Below, one piece after another: positions 41,497-50,049 of a stretch of DNA of 64,000 nucleotides. Numbering within the stretch: position 1 is the stretch's first letter; every line of letters starts with the position of its first letter. The position numbers and the translations under genes were made by a program. Origin of the DNA: Ferruginibacter sp. (GTDB lineage Bacteria; Bacteroidota; Bacteroidia; Chitinophagales; Chitinophagaceae); the NCBI GenBank assembly GCA_017983695.1, contig JAGOAX010000001.1:352060-416059 (forward strand). Direction: 5' to 3'. The notes beneath the pieces are model-generated. The model worked only from the letters and a program-made list of their open reading frames with translations, searched no databases and was not told the DNA's origin.

Positions 41497-42450
41497 TCAC
41501 TTTTTATTAGCCATTCTGCTACGCATAAAAAGGCCATTAATACTCTTGTTTTCAAAGGCATTACGTATGGTTACTGCAAATAATTCATCTGTTGAAATTA
41601 CCCTGATTTTACTGCATTCTCCCCGTAAAGGTATTGTATCGCAAACCACCAGTTCCTCTAATACACTATTTTGAATATTGGTATAGGCGTTGCCACTTAA
41701 AACCGGGTGTGTAATTAAAGCTCTTACATTTCTTGCGCCTTTTTCTTTAAGTAAGGCAGCACTTTTTACAAGGGTTCCACCGGTATCACAAATATCGTCC
41801 ACAATAACCACGTCCCGATCGGTAACATCTCCTATCACCACCATGCTGGCAATTTCGTTGGCTCTTTTTCTGTGTTTATCACAAATCACCATTTCACATT
41901 CAAAATAAGAAGCTATTTCACGAATTCTGTTGGCGCTTCCAACATCAGGTGCTGCAAATGTCAGATTTTCCAAATTTAATTTTTCTATATAAGGGATAAA
42001 AACCGCTGAAGAATCCAGGTGATCTACAGGGATATCAAAATACCCTTGTATTTGCGGAGCATGTAGGTCCATTGTAATCAACCTGTCGGCTCCGGCAGCA
42101 GTAAGCATATTGGCTACCAATTTAGAGCCAATCGCTACTCTTGGCCTATCCTTCCTGTCTTGACGGGCAAGACCATAATATGGCATTACCGCAATTACTT
42201 TATATGCCGATGCTCTTTTTGCTGCGTCAATCATCAATAGTAACTCCATTAAATTATCAGATGGTGCAAAAGTACTTTGTATTAAAAAAACAAACTGCCC
42301 CCTGATACTTTCCTGAAATTCTACATAAATCTCTCCATCGCTAAAACGCTGGATATTTACTTTACCTAAAGGCTCTCCGAATTTTTTTGCTATTTTTTCA
42401 GCTAGGTACTGTGAGCCGGTACCTGAGAAGATTTTTGCAGATGGTTCCAT
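41497..42450 (-). CDS. prs: ribose-phosphate pyrophosphokinase
   Basis: A 317-residue class I PRPP synthase (ribose 5-phosphate + ATP -> PRPP + AMP). Motifs: KIFSGTGSQYLAEKIAKKFG, RFSDGEIYVEFQESIRGQFVFLIQS, AVMPYYGLARQDRKDRPRVAIGSKLVAN (ATP flexible loop), ITMDLHAPQIQGYFDIPVDHL and the PRPP loop DRDVVIVDDICDTGGTL. Full length. It is divergent from radC; each gene has its own TAnnTTTG element within the 75-nt gap. Confidence 0.96.
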   Translation of the reverse strand: MEPSAKIFSGTGSQYLAEKIAKKFGEPLGKVNIQRFSDGEIYVEFQESIRGQFVFLIQSTFAPSDNLMELLLMIDAAKRASAYKVIAVMPYYGLARQDRKDRPRVAIGSKLVANMLTAAGADRLITMDLHAPQIQGYFDIPVDHLDSSAVFIPYIEKLNLENLTFAAPDVGSANRIREIASYFECEMVICDKHRKRANEIASMVVIGDVTDRDVVIVDDICDTGGTLVKSAALLKEKGARNVRALITHPVLSGNAYTNIQNSVLEELVVCDTIPLRGECSKIRVISTDELFAVTIRNAFENKSINGLFMRSRMANKK

Positions 42451-42485
42451 TATGATTGTTTGAAGAAATTAAAAATAAGATGCCG

Positions 42486-42493
42486 CAAATGTA
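42486..42493 (-). promoter_or_regulatory. prs promoter -7 element
   Basis: The minus strand reads TACATTTG, a TAnnTTTG match 35 nt before the prs ATG. Confidence 0.6.
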
Positions 42494-42512
42494 TCGTTTA
42501 GTTTAGATGAAT

Positions 42513-42520
42513 TAAATTTG
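42513..42520 (+). promoter_or_regulatory. radC promoter -7 element
   Basis: TAAATTTG matches TAnnTTTG and ends 5 nt before the radC ATG, which would make the mRNA leaderless or nearly so. Confidence 0.55.
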
Positions 42521-42525
42521 ATTTC

Positions 42526-43227
42526 ATGGAAAATTTCAACAAGCCATCCACATCTATAAAAAACTGGGCTGCAGATGACAGGCCAAGGGAAAAACTGTTG
42601 AGTAAAGGTGCTACTGCTTTAAGTAACTCAGAGCTGATTGCAATTTTAATAAATAATGGCAGTAAAGATAAATCAGCTGTTGATCTTGCCAAAGAGGTAT
42701 TGAAACTGGGTAGAGATAATTTAAATGAATTAGGAAAACTTACACTTAAAGATTTTCAACAAATAAAAGGAATAGGCGAAGCAAAGGCAATTACCATTGC
42801 TGCCGCCCTGGAACTTGGACGGCGCAGGCAAGCCGCTGCAACATTGGAAAAACCTGTAGTAAAAAGCAGTGCGGATATTGCCCAGTATTTAAAAGCAGTG
42901 CTTAAAGATTTTAGTTATGAGGTATTTGCTGTACTTTTTTTAAACCGTGCCAATAAAATTAACCACTTTGAAATTATTAGCCGGGGAGGTATTACGGGAA
43001 CAGTTGCCGACCCCAGGATGATTTTAAAAAAAGCGTTAGAATATGATGCCGTATCATTGGTATTAAGTCACAACCATCCTTCAGGCAGTTTAAAACCAAG
43101 CCGTGCCGATGAAGAGCTAACATTAAAAATAAAAGAAGCCGCCAAATACTTTGATATAAAAATACTCGACCACATTATTGTAAGCGAAGAAGGGTATTAT
43201 AGCTTTGCTGATGAAGGAATCCTTTAA
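42526..43227 (+). CDS. radC: RadC family protein (JAB/MPN domain)
   Basis: A 233-residue RadC protein. The N-terminal UPF0758 part has a helix-hairpin-helix (NELGKLTLKDFQQIKGIGEAKAITIAAALELGRR, about 67-100). The C-terminal JAB metalloprotease-like domain has VSLVLSHNHPSGSLKPSRADEELTLK, the HxHPSG(x8)D zinc motif. RadC is widespread, but a repair role has been disputed. The gene is complete and has its own promoter. Confidence 0.93.
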   Translation: MENFNKPSTSIKNWAADDRPREKLLSKGATALSNSELIAILINNGSKDKSAVDLAKEVLKLGRDNLNELGKLTLKDFQQIKGIGEAKAITIAAALELGRRRQAAATLEKPVVKSSADIAQYLKAVLKDFSYEVFAVLFLNRANKINHFEIISRGGITGTVADPRMILKKALEYDAVSLVLSHNHPSGSLKPSRADEELTLKIKEAAKYFDIKILDHIIVSEEGYYSFADEGIL

Positions 43228-43300
43228 GAGCCGGGAGTCATTAGTCAGAAGTCATGAGTGGCGGGAGTATTAAGTGTAGAGTTAGGAATCAGGAAATAGG
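43228..43300. repeat. left flanking repeat of the four-helix-bundle gene
   Basis: GCCGGGAGTCATTAGTCAG-type sequence with GGGAGT and AGTCATGAGT subunits. An imperfect inverted copy (in reverse, GGGAGTAATGAGTCGGGAGCC) follows the next gene at 43692-43741. Confidence 0.45.
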
Positions 43301-43325
43301 AATGTTTAATAAAATAAAAAATGAT

Positions 43326-43688
43326 ATGGGATACTATAAGGATTTGTTGGCTTTTAAAAAGGGATATGAATTGGCAATGGAAATTTTTACTCTCTCTAAG
43401 AAATTCCCACCAGAAGAGAAATATTCTTTAACTGACCAAATAAGAAGATCATCAAGATCTGTTTGCACAAATTTAGTGGAAGCATATAGAAGAAGGCGTT
43501 ACATAGACTACTTCATCAGCAAATTGAATGACTGCGAAACAGAGAATGCAGAAACACAGGTGTGGCTGGATTTTTCACATGATTGCAAATACATGACAAC
43601 AGAAGAATACAATCATCTATCAGCAAAAAATGATGAAGTTGGAAAATTGATTTGGTATATGATCAATAACCCCGATAAATTCCGATGA
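43326..43688 (+). CDS. four-helix bundle protein (23S IVS-type)
   Basis: A 120-residue all-helical protein of the four-helix bundle family first known from intervening sequences in 23S rRNA genes. The pattern YKDLLAFKKGYELAMEIFTLSKKFPPEEKYSLTDQIRRSSRSVCTNLVEAYRRR is diagnostic. The start at 43326 (MGYYKD) gives the usual length; earlier in-frame ATGs at 43254 and 43302 are possible. It is flanked by imperfect inverted repeats, hinting at a small mobile or repeat-derived cassette. Its role is unknown; relatives bind nucleic acid. Confidence 0.85.
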   Translation: MGYYKDLLAFKKGYELAMEIFTLSKKFPPEEKYSLTDQIRRSSRSVCTNLVEAYRRRRYIDYFISKLNDCETENAETQVWLDFSHDCKYMTTEEYNHLSAKNDEVGKLIWYMINNPDKFR

Positions 43689-43691
43689 TAT

Positions 43692-43741
43692 CCTGGCTTT
43701 GGCTCCCGACTCATTACTCCCAACTTCTAACTCAAGTCTAA
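43692..43741. repeat. right flanking repeat of the four-helix-bundle gene
   Basis: GGCTCCCGACTCATTACTCCC followed by AACTTCTAACTC; in reverse it resembles the left flank at 43228-43300. It reaches the stop codon of the DUF3467 gene. Confidence 0.45.
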
Positions 43742-44052
43742 GCCTGCGCCGTAGGCCCGCCAAAATTAAAAGGTATTTCCACAGCTTCCATATCCTGAAT
43801 AGTTCCGTTTGCAGCTTCAAACTTCTTTACATTATCAATTAAAGCCTTCATAAAACGCTTGGCATGGAAGGGGGTAAGAATGATACGGCTCTTTACTTTG
43901 CTTTTAGGAGTGCCGGGCATTACGTTTACAAAATCTACTACAAACTCTGCATGGCTATGGGTTATAATAGCAAGATTGGCGTATTCGCCTTCTGCTACTT
44001 CCTCAGATATCTCTATATTTAATTGATTGGGTTGCTCTGTATTGTTCATCAC
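43738..44052 (-). CDS. DUF3467 family protein
   Basis: A 104-residue protein of the DUF3467 family, common in Bacteroidota: LNIEISEEVAEGEYANLAIITHSHAEFVVDFVNVMPGTPKSKVKSRIILTPFHAKRFMKALIDNV. Length and order are normal. It has its own promoter element 11-18 nt upstream. It is thought to be a cytoplasmic beta-strand protein of unknown function. It is not part of the SusCD operon behind it. Confidence 0.85.
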   Translation of the reverse strand: MMNNTEQPNQLNIEISEEVAEGEYANLAIITHSHAEFVVDFVNVMPGTPKSKVKSRIILTPFHAKRFMKALIDNVKKFEAANGTIQDMEAVEIPFNFGGPTAQA

Positions 44053-44062
44053 TTATTTTTAA

Positions 44063-44070
44063 CAAAGGTA
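44063..44070 (-). promoter_or_regulatory. promoter -7 element of the DUF3467 gene
   Basis: The minus strand reads TACCTTTG, matching TAnnTTTG, 10 nt before the start. Confidence 0.6.
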
Positions 44071-44075
44071 AAAAT

Positions 44076-44102
44076 AAAGAGCCCCAAAACGGGGCTCTTT
44101 AT
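44076..44102 (-). terminator. terminator of the SusCD operon
   Basis: AAAGAGCCCC pairs with GGGGCTCTTT around AAAA; it lies about 25 nt beyond the stop of the last operon gene. Confidence 0.85.
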
Positions 44103-44127
44103 AAAAATATATTCCTTTCCTTACCAA

Positions 44128-45165
44128 TTATCTTGGGCCGGTGTACTCCCATTTTTCATTAAATGTAGTACGTGGGCCAACAGGAACAACAGAAGGTTGA
44201 TTCATAAAATATTTAATCAAAATATCTTTATTACCCTGTACTGCATTGGCCCCGCTTGGGTCTAATGCTGCAGAACGTCCATTACCAGATGGCTGACCAT
44301 AGTAATTTGTTACACTGCTGATTGTTCCATTTGCCGGGTTAAAATTAACTACTAAAGCAAAACTACCATAACCAGAATTACCACCGGCACTTGCTATTGG
44401 ATGGAAAAAATCTCCCCAGATAGTATTGTCATACATAACACATTGCGTAGCACCGGTAGTTATTAAATGTAATTCCCATGCCCCACCGTGAGCAACAACG
44501 AAAGGATCTGTAAGTGGGCTAGTAATTGAAGCATTATTCCATTGTGAAAGTGTTGCACTTGCAGCATCAACCATTGGACCGGTAACTGCATATACACCAT
44601 CATAAGCATTTTTTGCCCCAATTTCAACAACTACAGATTTTTCTCTTACAGTTACACCGCCATCTGCTGAAGTAATACTAAATCCTAAACCATATAAAGC
44701 ACTTGGGTTTAAAACTGTAGCATCAGGTATAGTAACATAAATTTGTTTTGCAAATTCACCTGGCTTAAAAGTAAAAGTATAAGTTCCGCCTTGTCCACCT
44801 GTTTTTACGCCATCGCCTTGTATAGTGTACCATGCAATAGGCAGTTGTAAGTAAGCAGGGTTAGCTGCTCTTACTGCTGCTGTATCGTCTTTAATAGTAA
44901 CAGTTACAGTTTTATTTAGTTCTGCTGCAGTAGGAATTTCTCTTCTTAGATCAACCACCAGTAATTGTGTAGGAACAGGCACAAAATCAATTGGGTTTTT
45001 TACAACCGGGGCAGGACTGGCATCGCCCCCTTTTAAGATCTTAACGTAGGTTTTACCTTCCGTTGTTGTTGGTGTTACAGATTTTGCTTTTTCGCAAGAA
45101 CTGGCTATAATAACCAATGCCGTTAAAGCAAGTAACATTTTATTTATTATCAGATATTTTTTCAT
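44128..45165 (-). CDS. DUF1735-type surface lipoprotein
   Basis: A 345-residue lipoprotein with a lipobox (IIASSCEKAKS, Cys near 24). The N-terminal half matches DUF1735-like beta-sandwich domains found in glycan- or protein-binding lipoproteins of SusCD loci (TVTVTIKDDTAAVRAANPAYLQLPIAWYTIQ, then YTFTFKPGEFAKQIYVTI). The C-terminal half is Gly/Asn-rich and probably ligand-binding. It ends the susC-susD operon, 49 nt after susD, and likely binds the imported ligand at the cell surface. Confidence 0.85.
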   Translation of the reverse strand: MKKYLIINKMLLALTALVIIASSCEKAKSVTPTTTEGKTYVKILKGGDASPAPVVKNPIDFVPVPTQLLVVDLRREIPTAAELNKTVTVTIKDDTAAVRAANPAYLQLPIAWYTIQGDGVKTGGQGGTYTFTFKPGEFAKQIYVTIPDATVLNPSALYGLGFSITSADGGVTVREKSVVVEIGAKNAYDGVYAVTGPMVDAASATLSQWNNASITSPLTDPFVVAHGGAWELHLITTGATQCVMYDNTIWGDFFHPIASAGGNSGYGSFALVVNFNPANGTISSVTNYYGQPSGNGRSAALDPSGANAVQGNKDILIKYFMNQPSVVPVGPRTTFNEKWEYTGPR

Positions 45166-45214
45166 AATTTATTTATTTTATCTTCTGTTTTAAATTATTT
45201 TGAGATAAAAGTTA

Positions 45215-46618
45215 TTATTGATTCCACCATACTTTAGCTTCCTGTACATCCGCACCCCCTGGTATTCTTGCTACAGCAGCAGCTACTCCAGTTGGGTTCA
45301 ATGAGTATTCATCAGTAAAATAAGTATACCTGCTTGGAATTTGACTATGTGTAGTTGAAAGCGGCGAAACAGCAGGAGCTAACACAGGAAAACCTGTTCT
45401 TCTCCATTCACTCCATCCCTGGATACCATTAGGGAATGTTGCAATCCACCTTTGTGTTGCTATTGGCTTAAGATTAGTACCTGCAGCACCCAAAACATTT
45501 GGTGTTTGACTAAAATAAGTTGCAGCAGGTGCGGCTAAACCCCAACGTGCAAATGATGCATTTACACCAGCCTGGAACATAGCACTTGTGCTTTCTGTTG
45601 TCCAGCCTCTGTCAGCAGCTTCGGCCCTTGCTAAATAAATCTCTGCAGCATTCATAATACAGGTAGGATATGTTTCTGTGCGATAGGCAGGACTGAATAT
45701 CCTTGACCATCCCGGATTAGCTTCTCTCCATGTATTAATATTACCTTCACTCCATCCGTAAGGAACCCCTACATTAGAAGACCCGAAAGCTGTTTGACGG
45801 GCATCCCCAAGGCCAATTAATGCATCAGCTATTGTTTTAGCTTCTCCTAAGTCACGGGCAGTTAAGTTTGTTTCATAATAAGGGTTTCTGAATGAACCAC
45901 CGGGATATGCTAACTGACAATTTTCGCTATTAGCAGTAATTACACCGGCTGCTATAGCAGCCTTAAATTCAGTAGCCGCATATTCAGTTGCGCCAGGGTA
46001 TTTTTTAGATAACCTTAAAGCCATCATAGCTCTCATTGAATTTGCAAATTTTGCCCAGTTGGCAATATTACCACTGTATATTAAATCGCCGTTTAATCCC
46101 TGGGCAGCTGTAAAGCCAGTAATTGCAGCTTTTAATTCAGCAATCATTCCTTTGTAAATATCTTCCTGTTTATCATAAGCAGGAATAACACTAGCACCTT
46201 TCATCGCCTGAGAATAAGGGATATCTCCCCACAAGTCAGTCATGTTCCAGTAAGTGTATTGCGATAAAATACGGGCAACGGCAACCTCATTAGGGTTAGC
46301 ACTCTTGTCAATTATAGTTTTTAAATTAAGCAGTGTACCAGAGTAGTTACCACCGAAAGAAAGTTGTGGTATTGAATACCTTGATGTACTTGGATATTCA
46401 GCCTCTGAAAAATACTGGCAATACATACCTGCACGGGCGCTATTTGCCCATCCGGCAATACCTACCTGTGCATTAGAAAGCACAGCAGAGGTTGATAATG
46501 TAGTAATCTCCTGGGGATTTACATTCGTAGTCCCGAAATCCTTTATCTTATTACAGCTTGTAACAACAAGCGCTGTAACAGCAAGGATTGTATAATGTTG
46601 AAGTTTATTAAATTTCAT
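45215..46618 (-). CDS. SusD/RagB-family surface lipoprotein
   Basis: A 467-residue SusD-like (SusD_2 type) lipoprotein with lipobox VVTSCNKIKDFG (Cys near 22). It has the TPR-type helices of the family (ISQYTYWNMTDLWGDIPYSQAM, IYKGMIAELKAAI, KFANSMRAMMALRLSKKYP) and late IMNAAEIYLARAEAADRGW. It caps the SusC transporter and captures ligand at the cell surface. No linked glycoside hydrolase or peptidase shows the substrate. It lies 27 nt after susC. Confidence 0.93.
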   Translation of the reverse strand: MKFNKLQHYTILAVTALVVTSCNKIKDFGTTNVNPQEITTLSTSAVLSNAQVGIAGWANSARAGMYCQYFSEAEYPSTSRYSIPQLSFGGNYSGTLLNLKTIIDKSANPNEVAVARILSQYTYWNMTDLWGDIPYSQAMKGASVIPAYDKQEDIYKGMIAELKAAITGFTAAQGLNGDLIYSGNIANWAKFANSMRAMMALRLSKKYPGATEYAATEFKAAIAAGVITANSENCQLAYPGGSFRNPYYETNLTARDLGEAKTIADALIGLGDARQTAFGSSNVGVPYGWSEGNINTWREANPGWSRIFSPAYRTETYPTCIMNAAEIYLARAEAADRGWTTESTSAMFQAGVNASFARWGLAAPAATYFSQTPNVLGAAGTNLKPIATQRWIATFPNGIQGWSEWRRTGFPVLAPAVSPLSTTHSQIPSRYTYFTDEYSLNPTGVAAAVARIPGGADVQEAKVWWNQ

Positions 46619-46645
46619 ATGTTTATGTTTTTAACATTAATAGAA

Positions 46646-49600
46646 TTAGAAACCAAGTTTAAGGTTAACACCAAGAGACCTTGTACCAGGGAACCCACCG
46701 GCTTCACCACTTAAATTTGAAATTTCTGATGGATCAAAATCTTTGTTCTTAGCATAAATCAAAAGTGGTTGTCTTGCTATGATTGAGAAATTGGCTCTTG
46801 TTATCCATTTTCCAATACCAAGTTTTGCAACGGGGATATTATATCCCAAACTAACTTCTCTTAATTTAACAAAGGTTAAATCGTAAACATAATCATCAAA
46901 AATCTTATTTCCATATAAATTTTCATAATACAATCTTGTGTTTACATAGTAGTCAACAGGTTTTAAAGTAGTTTGATCTACTCCAAAAACATGTGTACCA
47001 CCACCCTGAGCAACTGGGTCTCTCATTGGATTGCCTTTATCATTTACACCTGCTGTACGAGCTAACACACCTGTGTAAGAACCCCACATATCAGACAGTG
47101 AGAAAAATTTACCCCCCAATTGGTAATCTATATTTGCATTAATGGTAAAGTTACCAAATACAGTAAATGAATTTTGCACACCACCTGTATACTTAGGTAG
47201 TACATTTCCATAATTTACATTAGCATCTGTAACAAAGTTTCCATTACCATCTAAAAGTGGGTTTCCGGCTGCGTCTCTCTTTTTACCGTTACCAAACATT
47301 GTACCCCATTGCTGACCATCTAAGTGAACTAAATATGGTGTACCACTACCCCATATACTTTCAACTACCTGGCGTCCTTTATCTGTTGTTGGGTCACCAT
47401 CAATATCCACTACTTTATTACTCAGCAAATAAGCCCATGTTGCAGTGATATCCCAGCTTAAGTTCTTCATTGCTAATGGCCTTGCATTAAACTGCACATC
47501 AATACCTTCTTTATTGATCTCACCAGAGTTTGTAGTATAACTAGATGTACCTGTAGGCAGGTAAACAGCTACTTGCTGTGGGAAATCTTTACTTATATAT
47601 TTATAATAAGAAACTGAAAATCCTAAGCGGTTTTTTAAGAAAGCCAGGTCAATACCTACCTCAGCCTGTTTTGCAACAGCACCACTGATAGCAGGATCAA
47701 CTGAACCACTATTTACACCTTGTAAAAAGTTACCATTCCATAAGTTGCTTGATCCTGCAAAATACTGTGCACCAGGATATGTAAATATACCAGAGGTTCT
47801 TCTGCCATTACCCAAAGACTGAGGTGTTTCACCCCATGATGCCCTTATTTTACCACTAGAAAGGAATGGTATCTTAAGCAAGTCGCTGAAAATGAAAGAT
47901 CCACCAAATGATTTAGATAAAATATCGTTTGTTGCCGGTGGCAATGTTGATAACCAATCGTTCCTTAATGTAAAATCAAAATTAAGGAAGCGGCGGAAAC
48001 CGATTTGACCGGTTACAAAAACAGCGTTGTCTTTTTCTTTTAGCCTTGTATCACCAAAACTTGCAGTTTGCTTGGAATTGGTTAAGGTGAAAAGATTTGG
48101 AATATTTAAACCACCATTTGTATTACCCTGATTTGCTAATACAGAATAACTGTGAATATCCAAACCTGCTGTCGCACCAATTGTAAAATCTTTTAATGTT
48201 TTATTATAGGTTGCTGTTAATTCAAGATCCTGGTCTTTAGAATTTCCACTGAAGCTGCTGTAATAACCATTACATTCTACGCAGTTACTGAAAGTTTTTG
48301 TACCGCTTTCAAATAAATCTGTACTGTATTTTCTTTCATTATGTCCAAAGAAAGTTGTAGTTCTGTATGTACCTTTCACCCTAAGATCATTATTGATCTT
48401 ATAGGTTAAAGAGATATCACCATACAATTTATTGATCTCAGAAACATTCGTAACTAATTCCTGCCAAGTATCAAAACTATACCAGTAGTAAGCACCATAG
48501 AAATCTTTCAATTTTGCGGAGTTGTAAGCACTTGGATTAGAGTGATTCCAGCTTGCCCTTATTCCTGTTGGTGTTCTAAGGTCTTTCAACTCTTTAATGA
48601 TTCCCATATCTAAATCTCTATGAAACCATTGGTTAAAAGATCCGGATGTATTATTTGAATACCCATCATCAAAATCACCATTATTTACCTGGTTGTAATA
48701 ATTAAGATTAATGCCCAGGCTAAGCTTATTACTTAAATCAACAGTAGTGTTGGTTGAAAAAGTATTTCTTTTTAAATCCGTATTAGGCAAAATACCTTTT
48801 ACATTAATATTATTGTAAGTAAATCTTGTATTAAAATTATCTCCGGCTTTTGTAAGTGTAACTGAGTTATTTAACCTTTCGCCGGTATTGTAAAAAGTCC
48901 TTGCGTTGTTTGGCTGAGGGGTAAGAGAGGCTGTTTTGTAAGACCTTTCATGACCACCATACCATGAATACCATGGAATATATTCCTGCCCAACCATTCT
49001 TGGACCCCAGCTTACATCTTCAGCATAATCATGGTAATATTTACCATCCAAAGCTTTCCATTCAACGGGATGATTAGATTGCCATGTGTATTTGTACATA
49101 TCGTATCCACTATATCCCATATCGCCCCCTGCGTAGCTATTTTGGTAATTAGGTAATATGTATACCTTATCAAATTGAGCACCTGAATTAACTTCAATGC
49201 CAATACCTTTTTGTGTTTTTTTAGCTTTTCTGGTTGTAATTACAATTGCACCATTTGCGCCATCAGGCCCAAATATAGCAGCTGCATTAGGCCCTTGCAA
49301 TACTGTAACATCTTCTACATCATCCATATTTACGTCATCAACAGAAACCCTTGTTCCGTCAACTACATATAAAACTGATGAACCGCCACCTAAGTTACCT
49401 TCACCACGTAAACGAAGACTACCATTGCTTCCCAATTTACCAGCAGATTGTCCACGAAACTGAATACCTGAAACTTTACCACTCAAGGCATCGTTAACGT
49501 TAGTACTACGAACAATATTCAGCTTTTCAGCTGAAATTACCTGAGTATTAGAAGTTGCTCTTCTGGCGCTGGCTTTAACACCATAACCACTTGTGATAAC

Positions 49601-49912
49601 AACCTCAGTAAGTTCGGAAGTAGCTCCTCTTTCTAAAGAAGTTTGAATAAAACTTTGATTGTCAACTGAGATAGTGTTTAATTTATACCCGGAACCGGAT
49701 ATCTCTAAAAAATCGCCCTGTTTTACCTTGATAGTGTACTGACCATTAGCGTCAGCAGCGATACCGGTTTTGCTTCCTTTAACTTTAACAGATGCGAAAG
49801 GTACCGGATTACCATCTTTATCGGTAACCTTACCGGACACCACCCGGCTTTGTGCAAATGCCAATACCCCACAGAGCATCAGCATCGTAAACAGTGATAA
49901 AAATCTTCTCAT
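46646..49912 (-). CDS. SusC/RagA-family TonB-linked outer membrane transporter
   Basis: A 1088-residue SusC-like protein. After a signal peptide (1-20, AFAQ) comes a carboxypeptidase-regulatory-like domain (VVSGKVTDKDGNPVPFASVKVKGSKTGIAADANGQYTIKV, 22-100), then the plug (EVVITSGYGVKASARRATSNTQVI ... VLYVVDGTRVSVDDVNMDDVEDVTVLQGPNAAAIFG, 105-215), then a 22-strand barrel ending in LGVNLKLGF. It imports ligand through the outer membrane with energy from TonB. No FecR/sigma pair lies beside it, so regulation is not visible here. First gene of a three-gene operon. Confidence 0.95.
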   Translation of the reverse strand: MRRFLSLFTMLMLCGVLAFAQSRVVSGKVTDKDGNPVPFASVKVKGSKTGIAADANGQYTIKVKQGDFLEISGSGYKLNTISVDNQSFIQTSLERGATSELTEVVITSGYGVKASARRATSNTQVISAEKLNIVRSTNVNDALSGKVSGIQFRGQSAGKLGSNGSLRLRGEGNLGGGSSVLYVVDGTRVSVDDVNMDDVEDVTVLQGPNAAAIFGPDGANGAIVITTRKAKKTQKGIGIEVNSGAQFDKVYILPNYQNSYAGGDMGYSGYDMYKYTWQSNHPVEWKALDGKYYHDYAEDVSWGPRMVGQEYIPWYSWYGGHERSYKTASLTPQPNNARTFYNTGERLNNSVTLTKAGDNFNTRFTYNNINVKGILPNTDLKRNTFSTNTTVDLSNKLSLGINLNYYNQVNNGDFDDGYSNNTSGSFNQWFHRDLDMGIIKELKDLRTPTGIRASWNHSNPSAYNSAKLKDFYGAYYWYSFDTWQELVTNVSEINKLYGDISLTYKINNDLRVKGTYRTTTFFGHNERKYSTDLFESGTKTFSNCVECNGYYSSFSGNSKDQDLELTATYNKTLKDFTIGATAGLDIHSYSVLANQGNTNGGLNIPNLFTLTNSKQTASFGDTRLKEKDNAVFVTGQIGFRRFLNFDFTLRNDWLSTLPPATNDILSKSFGGSFIFSDLLKIPFLSSGKIRASWGETPQSLGNGRRTSGIFTYPGAQYFAGSSNLWNGNFLQGVNSGSVDPAISGAVAKQAEVGIDLAFLKNRLGFSVSYYKYISKDFPQQVAVYLPTGTSSYTTNSGEINKEGIDVQFNARPLAMKNLSWDITATWAYLLSNKVVDIDGDPTTDKGRQVVESIWGSGTPYLVHLDGQQWGTMFGNGKKRDAAGNPLLDGNGNFVTDANVNYGNVLPKYTGGVQNSFTVFGNFTINANIDYQLGGKFFSLSDMWGSYTGVLARTAGVNDKGNPMRDPVAQGGGTHVFGVDQTTLKPVDYYVNTRLYYENLYGNKIFDDYVYDLTFVKLREVSLGYNIPVAKLGIGKWITRANFSIIARQPLLIYAKNKDFDPSEISNLSGEAGGFPGTRSLGVNLKLGF

Positions 49913-50049
49913 GTGCGTTTAATTAAGTTTAATGATGTGTAAAAATAGGAATATTTCTTTAAAGTCAAAAAAATGTTAAATATTTATGACCTCTAGTTAT
50001 TTCAGGACAAAAGAAGGGTTGAAATTGCTGCTTTGCCCTGAAAAAAATG

